Below, piece by piece: positions 1 to 11,074 of a DNA stretch of 64,000 bases; the stretch's first letter is position 1, and every line of letters begins with the position of its first letter. The translations under genes were made by a program, and so were the position numbers. The notes under the pieces were generated by a model that was not told the origin of the DNA, did not search any database, and was given only the letters and a program-made list of their open reading frames with translations. Origin of the DNA: Blattamonas nauphoetae. Taxonomy: Eukaryota; Preaxostyla; Oxymonadida. The stretch is from NCBI GenBank assembly GCA_033064195.1, contig JARBJD010000070.1, positions 124,001-188,000 on the forward strand, in the 5' to 3' direction.

Positions 1-700
1 ACACTCTCTTTCCGACCACTCAACCCCGCGCACCCCGTCTTCACTCGAGCAGCCCAACAGCGAGCAGTAAAGGCGAGAGCGACGATTCACACCGGCTCAG
101 CCCAAACGAGTGAATTGGGAACGGAATGATGGTCTTTTGTGGAAAGACATTTCACTCGATTTCCAGAACACTTCGAAGAACGCCCTCTTCCGCAGGCCGA
201 GCCACGCTCATCACCTCCCGACACTTCATTCAGTTGAGAACGACTTTTGGGTGGAAGAGGTGGAGAGACTACTCCGAGAGGAGTTAGCGAATCAGTCTGG
301 TTCGGAAGATACCGACGACAATCCAGCAGTCGACGAGCCAGAAATGTTGACTCTGCCGCTGATGTTGAGGGCGAGGCTGGACTTTGAACAAAACCCACAG
401 GAACGGTACCAGCGTCGTCCACTCCAACGCCTGCCTCGACGACCACAACCCCGATGGGCACGCGCCGTTGGAATTGGGAGTCTGCACGAGCTACCCCCGC
501 AACCGCCACCGCCCTTCACCCACAACGCCACTCCCTTTGTGTTCGACGGACGAGAATTCGAGCGAGTGGACTTCACTCTGCCGCAGTACACACCGCTCAT
601 TCACCATCGCCAGTCGGATCACGTGGGAGCTGATCGGCTGAGCCCGCACTCAGACAGCAAAGACGATGAGTCAACTTTCGCACAGTTATGTCCTGACTGA
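1..700 (+). CDS. 3' part of an unknown protein with a 34-bp intron, probably carried by X0
   Basis: Exon 1-66 and exon 101-700 join in frame if a 34-bp GT-AG intron at 67-100 is removed; without this the second frame is closed by a stop at 68-70 and has no ATG. About 222 residues are visible. They run from a basic start through an acidic middle (residues ~70-95) to a proline- and arginine-rich part, and end in an acidic tail. No known domain was recognised. The gene starts before the window. It lies 657 bp from the iteron end of X0 and reads toward it, so it may be a transposon gene, but it could also be a host gene. The antisense frame at 87-509 is judged a shadow. Confidence 0.5.
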
Positions 701-1248
701 GCAATCAGTATTTGAAGACATTCTGAACCAATTATGACGTTGTATCTTGTGGATTTTGTTTTTTGTTCACATTTGAAAGCTGAATTTTCCCTTTCTGAAG
801 TGAATATGTGTCCAAATAGTCAGGCAATTGAGTGAATGAATTAATGAGGAAATAACAGGGTCGGTGAGTGATTAATCCCAAAACTAATCATCAATATACG
901 GGAGAAGATGGAGAAATAAAAGATTTTTGCTCATAGTTTCACAATTGCTTTCATTCATTTCAAGAAACAGAGTCTACGAAAAAGTGGTTCACCCTGCATT
1001 GAAATGGAAACAGTATGGTCCAGTATCTCATTATCGCATCTTATCCTTCATTATCAATGTCATTTCGATTTGAGTGACCAAAACTATCACATATCTGTCA
1101 CAATTGGTCAGATCATACAAAATCCATCATCGACAGTCATCAATTCACAAATTATCCTATATTCACAGAATTTGAATAAAAGTATGTGTTATTGTGATCA
1201 TAGTGCAAACAAAGTAGTGAAATTTTGGAATAGTAACCCTGAAAACGA

Positions 1249-1357
1249 CGGACTGCCCCTAGTAATGTGCGGACTGCCACTAGCAAAAATGGACTGCCTC
1301 TAGCACAAAAAACGGACTGCCCCTAGTCAAAACGCGGACTGCGCGTAGCAACACCCC
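1249..1357. repeat. Five-copy iteron cluster at the end of X0
   Basis: The motif GGACTGC followed by four variable bases and TAG occurs five times with 20-23 bp spacing (near 1250, 1271, 1291, 1314 and 1336). The last copy reads GGACTGCGCGTAGC and is followed by AACACCCC. Spacing and sequence match the terminal arrays of X1. These are most simply transposase-binding sites. Confidence 0.7.
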
Positions 1358-1533
1358 TTCTCGATGTGTATGTCTTCGATCTCTGGATGAGCTCACCTTC
1401 CGTCGTTCATCTTTTCGTCTCATTTCATCTGTCTTGTTTTCTCGGCGTTCGTTCTGCTTCACTGCAGTTCTCACAATGCAATATCATTCTCTCGCCGTTC
1501 TCGTCCCCAACCTTCTCTTGACCGTTCCTTCTA

Positions 1534-2523
1534 TCGGGGTGGCGGGAAAAACTTGGGCGGGCTCTTAGTCGATTCTGGCACTATTTAGCTTAATTTTCAC
1601 TTCATACAGTGCCTTTACATGTTTCCTATTTTCAAAAAACACCAAGTAAAAAAATCATTGTGTCCTGACCAGAGAGAACAGCGAGGTGAAAGATCAGATC
1701 TGAACGACTATGACTCTTTTTCTCAACAAAATGGAAAATTTCAGACATTTAGACTAATTTACACTCATTTCAGAAGAAGATGTAGCAATTGAATCAATAC
1801 ATGACAGGGAAATGTCATCTGTTTTTTTTCCAGAATCGTGATGATCATCCTTCCTTTGTCGTCAATTCGTAGTTTGATCTCCCAGCCAGTCATTGAACTG
1901 GCTGTGGCTTCTGTCCAGCACGGTGATTAAACATATCCTGATGAATAATGACCAAGATCCTGAAAACAACGTCGATGATCGAAAAAAATTGCAATTCAGT
2001 GTTTATATTCAGATTCCTTTGAATACGGGAGGAGTAATGAGAAAACGGCAAGAAATACAAACCAGTCTGGTTTTATCCCTGAATCAACGATGTCGTGTTT
2101 CACCGCTTGATCATGACGTCAGATGTGATGATTGGCACTTTCCACGATGCCCCGTGCATTCATGAAGGGGGTCGATTCGTTTCATTCTGAAAAAGATGAC
2201 GTGACAACGGCGATTCTCAAACAGAGTTAAAAATCTCGATGACATTTCCCTGTCATGTATTGATTCAATTGCTACATCTTCTTCTGAAATGAGTGTAAAT
2301 TAGTCTAAATGTCTGAAATTTTCCATTTTGTTGAGAAAAAGAGTCATAGTCGTTCAGATCTGATCTTTCACCTCGCTGTTCTCTCTGGTCAGGACACAAT
2401 GATTTTTTTACTTGGTGTTTTTTGAAAATAGGAAACATGTAAAGGCACTGTATGAAGTGAAAATTAAGCTAAATAGTGCCAGAATCGACTAAGAGCCCGC
2501 CCAAGTTTTTCCCGCCACCCCGA
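1534..2523. mobile_element. 990-bp fold-back element with 286-bp terminal inverted repeats and TA target duplication
   Basis: Positions 1534-1819 and 2238-2523 are inverted copies 286 bp long in which I found no mismatch. The outer end is TCGGGGTGGCGGG. TA flanks both sides (1532-1533 and 2524-2525), the target duplication typical of Tc1/mariner-type insertion. The 418-bp centre has only a 90-aa frame at 1893-2165 without known features. This is a non-autonomous element whose near-identical arms suggest a recent insertion or gene conversion. Confidence 0.9.
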
Positions 2524-3096
2524 TATCTTCAGAGATTCATTTCACAATTTCTTCTTTCACCGTCTTCACTTCATTCAGCAGGCGTTGTTGGTTTCGTAGA
2601 CGCGGTAGATTCCATCAACATTGCCTGTTCGAATCATTCTGTTCTTCACAATCTCACACCGTATGTATTCCATTGTCGTCAATGCCAACTGTCTTTAATC
2701 ACATCATCGCTGATCCTGACACATTATTTCTGAAATTTTTTTCGTTCTCTGGATTTCGTTTCCTCTTGTCTGAAGTTTTTTTGGTTCTGTTTTGATTTGG
2801 CTCTCAACCAGCCACGTCAAACACAACCACTTCACATTCCGCAATTGACTACTTGCTCTTTCATGATTCATCTTTCTTGCAAATGACCACCAAAACGAGA
2901 AAGTTCATCAACGGATGCTTAAATTGAATCTTGGCGAGGCAAAACTCAAAATGAAAAAGGTGTCCAGCCTAAAGACTGGCCATGATAGAGAAAACCCTTC
3001 AAACAATGATCACATCACAGTCTCACATTTCCTCCTGACTGTGCGGAAGATGGAGATCGGTCAAGTGCGGTTCTTGGAAAGTGATGCTCCGAACGC
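2524..3096. other. Intergenic region without a supported gene
   Basis: Short open frames (2524-2733 plus, 2915-3127 plus) lack family resemblance, and the latter overlaps the end of gene A antisense. Nothing else is seen. Confidence 0.4.
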
Positions 3097-6000
3097 TCAG
3101 AGATTTTTGGGACTGGAACGACGCTGAACTGTTGTGACATCGACGGTGATGATAAGAGACTCCCAGTTAAAGCAGGAGACATGTCGTATCAGTTCCTGTT
3201 GGCGAATTGAGTTGAGAACGATCCCAACCACACACAATCCATTTTCGTAGTCATCCAAAAACGAGGAGAGCGAGACAGAGACGATCACAGCATCAACCAC
3301 ACCTGCCTCAACGAGAAGAACACACTCGGAGACTGTGCAGGCGCGAACGAGCTGGGTGAGAACGGTGAGTGCGACTGACACGACTGATGGCATTGGGGAA
3401 CTGTGAGATGACGAGAGAAAGAGATAATCAGAGAGAGAAGATAGATGGAGAGATGGAAAAGAGAGAATGAGAGAAGGGGAGAGATAGAGAAGAGAGAGAT
3501 GATCCATACACAAGAAACCCAATCAGTATCTGCAACACACTCTGACGTAAAAGAACACATCGAATATCTGAGAAGAATCCAATGAGAACGTGAAGCAGAA
3601 GGAGCACACCTGCGTTGTCGAGATGAGGATACAGAGAGCTTAGGTTGAGAACGATGAGATTGGTGTTCTGGGGACACAGAACGAGTGTGGCAATCTTCTT
3701 CAGAGCATCGTATGACGTGAAAGGATCGGTGAACCAGGAGAAGGCGGGAGGGATGGCCAGACTCACGAGATTCATGCAACAACGGAAGAGCGCCGTCAAA
3801 AGAGAATATTGGTTGGAGAACGACGAGTTCTGAAGAATCCGGAAATACAGTCGAGCAGCTGGATTGGACAAGAAACCAGAGAGGTCGGATGGAGTGTAGC
3901 GGAAACCAAGTTCGGAGAGGATGTGAGGGAGACGGGAGAGGAGTCGATTGAGACTGGGACAGGCTCCAAACGGGGCTGTTGATGTGAGAAGGGACAGAAT
4001 GAACAGAGTCACGTGATTATCCGACAGATCAATTTCAGCATTTATTCTCGTTGTTAGAATTTCAGCAAAGCCTCTGATGACGGAAGGAGGCGGGACGAGC
4101 TGGCAGAGTCTGAGGAAGAGAGAACAATCTTGAAAGACGATGTCAAACAACTGCGTTGTTTCATCTCTCGTCATCCGATCTGGTCGCACCAGTTGACGTG
4201 CAAACAGATTGTGCAATCCTGCTGATGGACAGATTGATGAAAAGGATGATGTTGTGATTTCAGTGTTCGTTCCAGATGGAACGACAGGGCGGAAGAAACT
4301 GATTGGTGATTGTCGACAGATTCTGTCGAAGAAAAGATCGACAGGAAGACGGGTGGATGAGAAACGCCAATTGATTGGACAGAAGCTCAAGAACACACGT
4401 GGATGGACACCAACGAGTTTCAAAGGAATGGAGGGGTCGCTTTGAGACGTTAGCAACTGGATCCAGTGATGATGAACGGGAGGGAGTTCTCCATCATTCA
4501 AGAGTGACGCGATGACAAGAAAGGAGTGAAGGAGGTTGTTCCAATCTTGATCATGACTGTGGGATTGCGGATCGAGGAGGGATGATGTGATGTGAGTGAT
4601 ATTGCGACGATAAAAGCGGCGAAACAGATCATCGAACCAGGAGGAAGACCGAGACTCTTGTCTGTCGACTCCGAGACGGAGAAGCATGATGAACATGAGA
4701 GCCTGTCTGAACAGTTCAGGATCTGAGAGATCAGTCATGAGGAATCCATCAAAATCGAAATCCCAGAAAATGTGAGTGTTGAGTCTGCTTCGATTGGATG
4801 AGATGTTGTGGCAAATGATGACGAGATATCCGATCTGCTCTTCGGTCGACCCGTCACGGAAAGAATCTTTGAGAGAGACTGGTTCATGAAAGCAGAGATA
4901 AGGAGGGGAGTGAAGAAGAATAACCCGAAGCAGGAGAAGAGATGCTTGGCGGAGAGGAGGCGAAGATGATTGAAGAACGGACAGAAGGAGTTCCAGAAAG
5001 GTTGGGAGGTCCGTGATGCATTCCAGGGAAGCAGTTTTCTGAACAACAGAAGCACAGCGAATGAGAGTTCTGATGATTTCATCATCTCTCTCTTCATCAA
5101 AGTCTGCGGGTGAAAATGAGAATGTCGAACAAGTGTCGTCATGAAGGATGTCGTGAAGAGGCAATGAGTGTCGAACGAGGCTTGTGAATCGAGTGGGAGT
5201 GTTTGTGAGGCTTTTCTCAGAATAAGGACGAGAGATCAGCGAGTGGAGAATTGTGATGAGTCGCAACTGTTCTAAATACGATGATGACTTCCCGTTTGAC
5301 ATTGTCATGTCCATCGATCCATCTTCCGATGAGAGACTGACATCCTCATCATTCACCGAGAAAGGCATGGACGACAGATTGCTGACAGCGAAAGGAGTTC
5401 GGATCAGCTTCACCTCATCGTTGAACGGGGGTAGGTTCTCTGATTCGCTCAGCTCGTCGTCCAGAGGGATTGGTTTGTCTAAAAAACTTGTTGTGAGCGG
5501 AGGGGGAGAGAAACGAAAATCGAATGTTGGTGATCGGTAAAAAGGAGTGGGAAGAGATGGCCAGGACAGGAATTGATACTTTGACAAGAGCGACAGAAGA
5601 GTTTTTCGGAAACATTTTGCGGAGAGGATGGAAAGCTCCTCTGGAATAAATGTGGAATCTGGGAGATCGCCCAAAAGAATTGTGGATTGTGGGAGATCAT
5701 TCGAATCGTGCATGTCAATCTGGTTGGTTCTCAGAAATACCATCCAATCTTCAAAATCAGCCAAATTGTCGAAATGATTGATCAGGAATGAAGAATTCAA
5801 TGCCTTCCGAGCAACTTTGGAGATATACAAAGAATCAAACCCTTCCGAAAAGACAACGAGACGACGAAGCTTTTCCAGCACACATCCAAAAGTGTGGACA
5901 AGATGGTCCACATCGGTGAGAGCGAATCGGAGAATTTCTGTCGAGAATTCGAGGGTGATCAGAGAGAAAGTGGCGCGGATGTTGGTTATGGAGCAGTTCA

Positions 6001-6644
6001 CAAGTTTGATGGTTTCATTCTCGATAAGTTGTTCCATCATCGATGTCATCACTGTTGTGGCGAAGTCTGAGAACAGGAATCTCTCGGAGGGAAATGATAG
6101 ACAATTGTTATCTTGGAGTGTGTGGATTTGGGACTGAAAGATTGAACAGACTGTAGAAAGATCTGACCGAAAGTTTGTGGTTCGTAGACTGGAGGTTTCA
6201 AGAGTGGAGATACCTGACAAAGGGCGAGTGAAGGTAAAAGAACACAAACGCACTCGGACGGTTGAAGAAGGTTCCCAAACAAGATCCGAGAAAAGGAGCG
6301 GTGGAGAGTTAGGATATGCCATAAGACGAGAAGAAATGCCGATTACAGCTTCAACAAAACACTCCATGAGCATCTGAAGATTGTTAAAATGATTAAGAAT
6401 CTCAAACGGTCCATTGAATTTTTCCTTCTTTCTGGCTTTCTTGGAAAAGATAATGTTCAAGAGTGACCACGGTATCATTATTTAATTGTTCTCTCGTTTG
6501 AGATTTCGTGATGAGAGAAGGTGAATGGTAAAGCAAAGGACATGAGGAGGAAATTGCTTGAGAATCCGAAGACTCGAAGTACGAGTGAGAAAATGCCGGA
6601 GATCTCACTTGAATGTCCCCAGAATGAGGATGGGGCTTGGACAT
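3097..6644 (-). CDS. Gene A: large leucine-rich protein of unknown function, paralog of gene C
   Basis: Three exons: 6644-6408, 6373-3510 and 3400-3097, joined by a 34-bp intron (6374-6407) and a 109-bp intron (3401-3509, donor GTATGG). The join gives one frame of about 1,134 aa. The ATG at 6644 is the first in exon 1. Colinear matches to gene C include LMECFVEAVIG (exon 2 start), CFRKTLLSLLSKYQF, DFDFDGFLMTDLSD, APFGACPSLNRLL and SSFLDDYENG near the C-terminus. Composition is rich in Leu, Ser and Phe with predicted helices, as in HEAT-like scaffolds. No signal peptide or catalytic motif is seen. The frame is intact apart from the introns. The family name is unknown to me; a helical-repeat scaffold is an inference. 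Confidence 0.8.
6374..6407 (-). other. 34-bp intron 1 of gene A
   Basis: On the minus strand the intron starts GTTTGAG and ends CTTCAG. Removing it joins ...IQWT to MLMECF..., exactly where gene C has its own 34-bp intron (...ISWT to RLMEWF...). The paralog alignment makes the splice call strong. Confidence 0.85.
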
Positions 6645-7544
6645 CAACGTATTTCCGAGAGGTTCTGTGGTAGAGACACAAGATGGATTCGAATGGGTTT
6701 TGTGTCGGTCAACGAAATTTCGGAAAATATAGATGATGATTTGGGATTAAGTGTTTATGTCTCACGGACAACCAACAAAAGGTGGGAGTGGTTTTTCGGG
6801 TGATTGTTTTTGTATGATGATACAGAAATAATAAAAGGTTGGTTCGATCAAAATTGAACACAAGTTACCCCCTTCATCAGGTAACCATGTGGTTGGATAC
6901 GAAATAACACAACAGATTAGAGGATGAATTACAACAAAATAGGTGAATATTTAGAAAATGAGTGATTCTGTGATAATTTGTGTTCCCAACCAAGATTGAT
7001 GAGCGATATGCTCTCCATTTTAGTCTCAATTCCGTTCTTGTTCTCTGCTTCTCTGCTCGACATACACAGCTTCGTCTACTGTGATTGGGGTGACGATGGG
7101 ACAATGTGATGCTGAATGAAAAAAAGTTGAGGATGGCCACAAAAATTCAAGTCCCTAAATCGCAGGACACACTTCAAACAAAGCGTGGATGGCTGTTGAA
7201 CGGCGGAAATGTGGGGCACATCCAATTTTGACGAGATAAACGAGACGGATTTCAGAGATGTCCAAAAGTCGAGATTTGGAAAGAAAATCTGGTTACAATG
7301 GACCGTTCGGAGCGCTATGAAGGATTTGGAGAGAGGATGGTTGACGATGTGACAGTCAGAGACAGCCGCGTTGAGAACGACGAAGCTAAATGAGCAGACT
7401 ATTTCTGGACGATTGGAGGCCATCACAGAATCTGTTCATCTGTACCAGCAATCAGTGTATTCCCAACATCCGAGGGGAGTCCGTAGAGATGAGTTGGAGT
7501 CATCCGAAAGCAGCAGTTTCGAAGCGTCCTTTGAGATGGTACCA
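6645..7544. other. Region between genes A and B, partly one arm of the inverted duplication
   Basis: From about 7076 the sequence is an inverted copy of 10118-10520. The minus frame 7076-7426 and the plus frame 10133-10444 share SNRP/SDRPE and FFPNLDFWT-like words, but both lack a convincing start, so I treat this as duplicated flank or decayed coding sequence. 6682-7075 shows nothing clear. Confidence 0.4.
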
Positions 7545-8744
7545 TCACGGCTTCTTCACATTCGATCCCAGAAATCTCGAGATTGAGTGGATTTTATCAA
7601 CAATCTTGTTGCAGATATAGTCATCATTGGCGAATTTCATCATCTGTTCGAGTGTGTCTTCGAAGCCTTCTGAAAACAGAGCGTGCACGATCCTTTTCAC
7701 AGATTGGGATACTTCTGGGTCTTCTTCGTTCCATTCTTTCAGTAATTTGTTGATGGTCATGAGAGGAACCAGGATATAATAATCATTTTCGACGAGCGAG
7801 AGACATCTTGAAAATGTCATCACAATCGGAGATGCGATGACGAATTCCAATGTGGGACGATGAAATGAACCTATTTGAATGAATGTGTTCAATAGTTCCA
7901 TGAAATTGCCCAACAAGTCTTCATCGAGGATGTGCCGATTTGTGATCAGAAATGTCACAAATTGATCCGATGGTAGTACGACCTTCTGAAAGATCATTTC
8001 ACGGTGGTTGAATGCGTCGACTGCATCAGTGATGTTAAGTTTCTGCAGAGACGATGGAAAGGCGAGATGGACACTTTTAATGACGATTTCGATCAGATAG
8101 AAGAGAATTGCTTCATTTCCTGAAATGGACAGTGCGTGTGGCTGAACAGTTGCTAATACATTGCTGACGAGATTTGAAGCTGCGAGGTGACATCGAATGG
8201 GAGGGAAGACAGCTCTTGTTGTTTCAAAAAGGAACGACAACACTGCTGCAACCACCGTCGAGTGGGGAGACGACAAAAGAGTCAGAATGCTCTCCACAAA
8301 GCCAGAAGGTGATCCGGCTGAAGAGGGAACGAGGTCAGTGATGAGTTTGTCTGCAACTTGTTCGTTCCGCTTCGGTTCGAGATTCTTCAAAAACTGTGCA
8401 GCTCTGTCTTGGAGTGCATTGTTAAACGGGTATTCAGCTTTCACAAGGGCAACGAGTGAATCGTAAATTGTTGATTTCTCATCAAATGACAATTCTGAAT
8501 TGGGATTGAAATTGAGGAATGGTTCATGCAATGTGTCGATACTCGAATGTGGTTCGGATGAAGAATGCAAACCAACATCATTGGATACGTTCAAAACAAG
8601 AATTGTGTTGTTCATTGAGATGGGATGATCCATCTCGCTTTTCAATGGGAAACGAACCATCTCGTTCGAGAGCGTCTTCTGGTCCCTCTTTGATCCATTC
8701 ATGGGAATCGCATTCAACTGTGGACACATCGCAAGAACCATTCC
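7545..8744 (-). CDS. Gene B: HEAT-like repeat protein of an expanded oxymonad family
   Basis: A single exon codes for 399 aa from the ATG at 8744 (open upstream to 8786 without another ATG). The family core starts near residue 73 with EPFLNFNPNSELSF and runs to ISRFLGSNVKKP at the C-terminus. Words such as SLVALVKAEYPF, GFVESILTLLSSPHS, NRHILDEDLL and HRPTLEFVIASPIVM recur in gene I and J in altered form. No signal peptide or membrane segment is seen. The role is unknown; a helical scaffold is inferred. The ~70 residues before the core overlap the palindrome centre and may be 5' flank instead, with translation starting at an inner ATG. Confidence 0.75.
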   Translation of the reverse strand, partial: GMVLAMCPQLNAIPMNGSKRDQKTLSNEMVRFPLKSEMDHPISMNNTILVLNVSNDVGLHSSSEPHSSIDTLHEPFLNFNPNSELSFDEKSTIYDSLVALVKAEYPFNNALQDRAAQFLKNLEPKRNEQVADKLITDLVPSSAGSPSGFVESILTLLSSPHSTVVAAVLSFLFETTRAVFPPIRCHLAASNLVSNVLATVQPHALSISGNEAILFYLIEIVIKSVHLAFPSSLQKLNITDAVDAFNHREMIFQKVVLPSDQFVTFLITNRHILDEDLLGNFMELLNTFIQIGSFHRPTLEFVIASPIVMTFSRCLSLVENDYYILVPLMTINKLLKEWNEEDPEVSQSVKRIVHALFSEGFEDTLEQMMKFANDDYICNKIVDKIHSISRFLGSNVKKP

Positions 8745-10117
8745 TGCATTTCGATCCGAAATCAAAATTGGGTGATTCTCAGTCAATTAAGGCAAAACAC
8801 TATGGTGCGTTAGGAAAATTCATTTTTTCCCTATTTCTTACACATCTGCTCTGCAGACAGAGGACATGTGAATTTTTGGATTTCAAGCATGACCGCGCTC
8901 GAAATAGCCGTTTTAAGATCAGCGCATTTTTACACACTTTTTCTCACAGAAGACGTTTAAAGAGAGAGAAAGGATGTAAATCAACAAAAAAAGATGTATC
9001 TGTGTGATAGAACAGAGATAAATCATCCATTAAAGAGAAAAATGGAAAAAACGTGAAATTTCTGTGTGGATCGAGAGAAATTCTATGTTTTTTTGAAAAT
9101 GAAAAAAGTTCACAAATGATGTATTTCGAGATGATAGACGAAAATAGTTGATTATTTTGGAGAGTTTCTGCGTCTGTGTAATTTGGCGACGCTTGCCTTA
9201 TTTCACTGAGAATCACACAATTGTCGTTCAAAAACCAATCAAAAATATTCTGTTCGCTTGTTGTGCTCGTGAAAGCTGAGTATCTGTTTGACAGTATCCT
9301 TCAAGACAGAGCTGTTCAGTTTTTGAAGAGTCTCGAACCGGAATGGCGCAACAGACAAATTACTACGAAACTCGTGACTGACCTCGTTCCCTCTTCAGCT
9401 GGATCACCATCTGGTTTTGTTGAAAGTGTTCTCACTCTTTTGTCTTCTCCCCACTCGACTATGGTCGCTGCAACATTGTCGTTTTTGAACACAACACTCA
9501 GTTTTTCATCAGCCGAAATTCGATCTCATCTCGTGAATTCGGATCTCATCAGCAACGTTTTAGCGACTATCAAACCCGACACACTGCCAATATCCGGAAA
9601 CGAAAAGATAATCGACGAACTAATCGGAATCATTGCCGGTGTCGTCCATCTAGCCCTCACAGATTATCGCGAGGGTCTTGACATCACTTCTGCATTCGAT
9701 AAATTCTACCGTCGTGAAATGATCTTTCAGAAGATCGTGATTCCATCATCACCATTTGTAACATTTCTGATCTCAAATCGGAACATCCTCAACGGAGACT
9801 TGTCCAAGTCCCTCATGTCTCTTTTGGGCACACTCCTTGAATTCAGTCCATTTCATCATCCAACATTGGAGTTTATTCTCGCATCTCCGATTGTGATGGC
9901 CATTCAAAGTTGTTTTTCATTCGTCAATACCAATTATCGTCTGTGGATGACTCTTGAAAACATTGACCATTCGCTTCAAGAATGGAAGAAACAAGGTCCA
10001 GAAGACACACTCGAACAGCTTCGGATGAAGGCCAATGACGGATATTATGGCAGACACTTTGTCGAATGTTGTAACTCCATCTCACAGAAACTGGGATCGA
10101 ACGTGACGAGACTGTGA
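8645..10117 (+). pseudogene. Gene B': inverted paralog of gene B split by a 448-bp element
   Basis: The frame 8645-8770 (...VDTSQEPFLHFDPKSKL) continues after the inserted element at 9224 (SFKNQSKIFCSLVVLVK...) to the stop at 10115-10117. Taking out the element and one AATTG copy makes the junction match gene B (FNPNSELSFDEKS) residue for residue in spacing. Compared with B the copy also lacks about 12 residues near the C-terminus (before EDTLEQ). It is probably inactive unless the insert is spliced out. Gene B is the closest relative seen. Confidence 0.75.
8771..9218. mobile_element. 448-bp non-autonomous element in gene B', 5-bp target duplication AATTG
   Basis: Ends are imperfect inverted repeats of about 25 bp: GGTGATTCTCAGTCAATTAA on the left and, from the right inward, GTGTGATTCTCAGTGAAATA. 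AATTG flanks both sides (8766-8770 and 9219-9223). Gene B shows the uninterrupted protein sequence. No coding frame of note lies inside. Superfamily not assigned. Confidence 0.75.
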
Positions 10118-10723
10118 TCAGTTGCATCTGAAATGACGAATCGAAGCCACCTCTCTCGAGTGACTCCACACCAATTTATGTGGACTGTCCTCGGATGTTG
10201 GGAATGCTCTGATTTCTGGTGCAGACAAACAGATTCTGATATTGCCTCCGATCGTCCAGAAATGGTTTGCTTTTTGGGTTCGTCGTTCTCAGCGCGGCTG
10301 TCTTTTACTGTCACATCGTCAACCGCACTCTCTCCGAACAATTCCTGGCCTCCCTCAACGGCACATTGTGACCAGATTATCTTTCCCAATCTCGACTTTT
10401 GGACCATCTCTGAGACACTACGCATTTATCTCGTCGAAATGTAATATACCCCACATTCACACCATTTCACAGCCATCCACGATCTGTTTGATATATGTTC
10501 TGCTTTTTCTATAAATTTGTGAGATTGATCATGCCCTTGTATTGAAAAAGTAGCTCCGAAGTGGTCTGATGATCGATTTCCACAAAATAAACTCTGTAGC
10601 AGGCTGAATGTGAAGAGTCAACTAAAAAGGAGAACTTTGAGTGAATTGATACCAAAACAGTCAGATCGGAAGAAAAACAAAAAACTATGGTTCAGTGATT
10701 TTTAACAACCACTGTCTCGTCGA
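10118..10723. other. Downstream arm of the inverted duplication and intergenic sequence
   Basis: 10118-10520 is the inverted copy of 7076-7544. 10521-10723 is AT-rich with no gene seen. Confidence 0.4.
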
Positions 10724-11074
10724 ATGTCATCACAAAACAAGGCTCAATGGATGCATCCTGTTCCTGCAGCTCATGTTATGTCAGTTGAAGATCAATGCAA
10801 GTCTATGAATCTTCCATTTGCCACTTCATTTCTCACGATCTCGTGGTCGATTGTCCTGATCATTTTGGTGATTATCGGGTATGAAACTCTCTTCAATCAT
10901 GATTTTGATAGGTCTCTCCAATCATTCAGCATCACGGCACCTTCAGAACTCTTCATTTCGTTTCCCATCATCTGCTCCATCAACGCTCTCATTTCAGGAT
11001 ATCTCGTCTTCAAAGCAAGCCAGTGTGTTCATTTCTGTCTCTTGAAATCCCTTCATCTCCTTTTTAAGAGTTGA
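10724..11074 (+). CDS. Gene D: small membrane protein, probably spliced
   Basis: The ATG at 10724 opens a frame with a hydrophobic segment (SWSIVLIILVIIG, residues ~40-52). A 33-bp GT-AG intron is likely at 10879-10911 (donor GTATGAAAC, end TGATAG); its length keeps the frame, so it is easy to miss. After it, FISFPIICSINALISGYLVF forms a second membrane segment. The 3' end is uncertain: the frame closes at 11074, but a donor at GTGTGTTC (near 11023) could lead to further exons. No known family; at least two transmembrane helices. Confidence 0.5.
   Translation: MSSQNKAQWMHPVPAAHVMSVEDQCKSMNLPFATSFLTISWSIVLIILVIIGYETLFNHDFDRSLQSFSITAPSELFISFPIICSINALISGYLVFKASQCVHFCLLKSLHLLFKS

Larger units (their letters stand above)
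1..1357 (+). mobile_element. Right-hand part of an iteron-ended DNA transposon (X0), left end outside the window
   Basis: The right edge is a cluster of five short repeats (1249-1357) ending in CACCCC, built like the ends of X1 (36846-38848) and X2 (58658-61420). X0 shares the string CTACGCGCAG with X1 when read from the end inward, and X1/X2 also end in CC. A plus-strand gene (stop at 698-700) points toward this end, as the genes in X1 and X2 point toward one end. The left end is not in the window, so no target duplication can be tested; the 9 bp after the end are TTCTCGATG. Membership of the X family is inferred from end structure only. Confidence 0.45.
7076..10520. repeat. Head-to-head inverted duplication carrying genes B and B'
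   Basis: The minus-strand gene B and the plus-strand copy B' are inverted duplicates with shared downstream flanks (7076-7544 and 10118-10520). The centre of symmetry is near 8632, inside the joined 5' ends. The arms differ in length mainly because the plus arm holds a 448-bp element (8771-9218). Protein identity between arms is high but imperfect, so the duplication is not brand new. Confidence 0.75.

Noticed and set aside
1249-1357. Regularly spaced short repeats that could suggest a CRISPR array
   Set aside because: The period is only 20-23 bp, the repeats are imperfect, the intervals are too short for spacers, and the same kind of cluster occurs as inverted pairs at the ends of X1 and X2.
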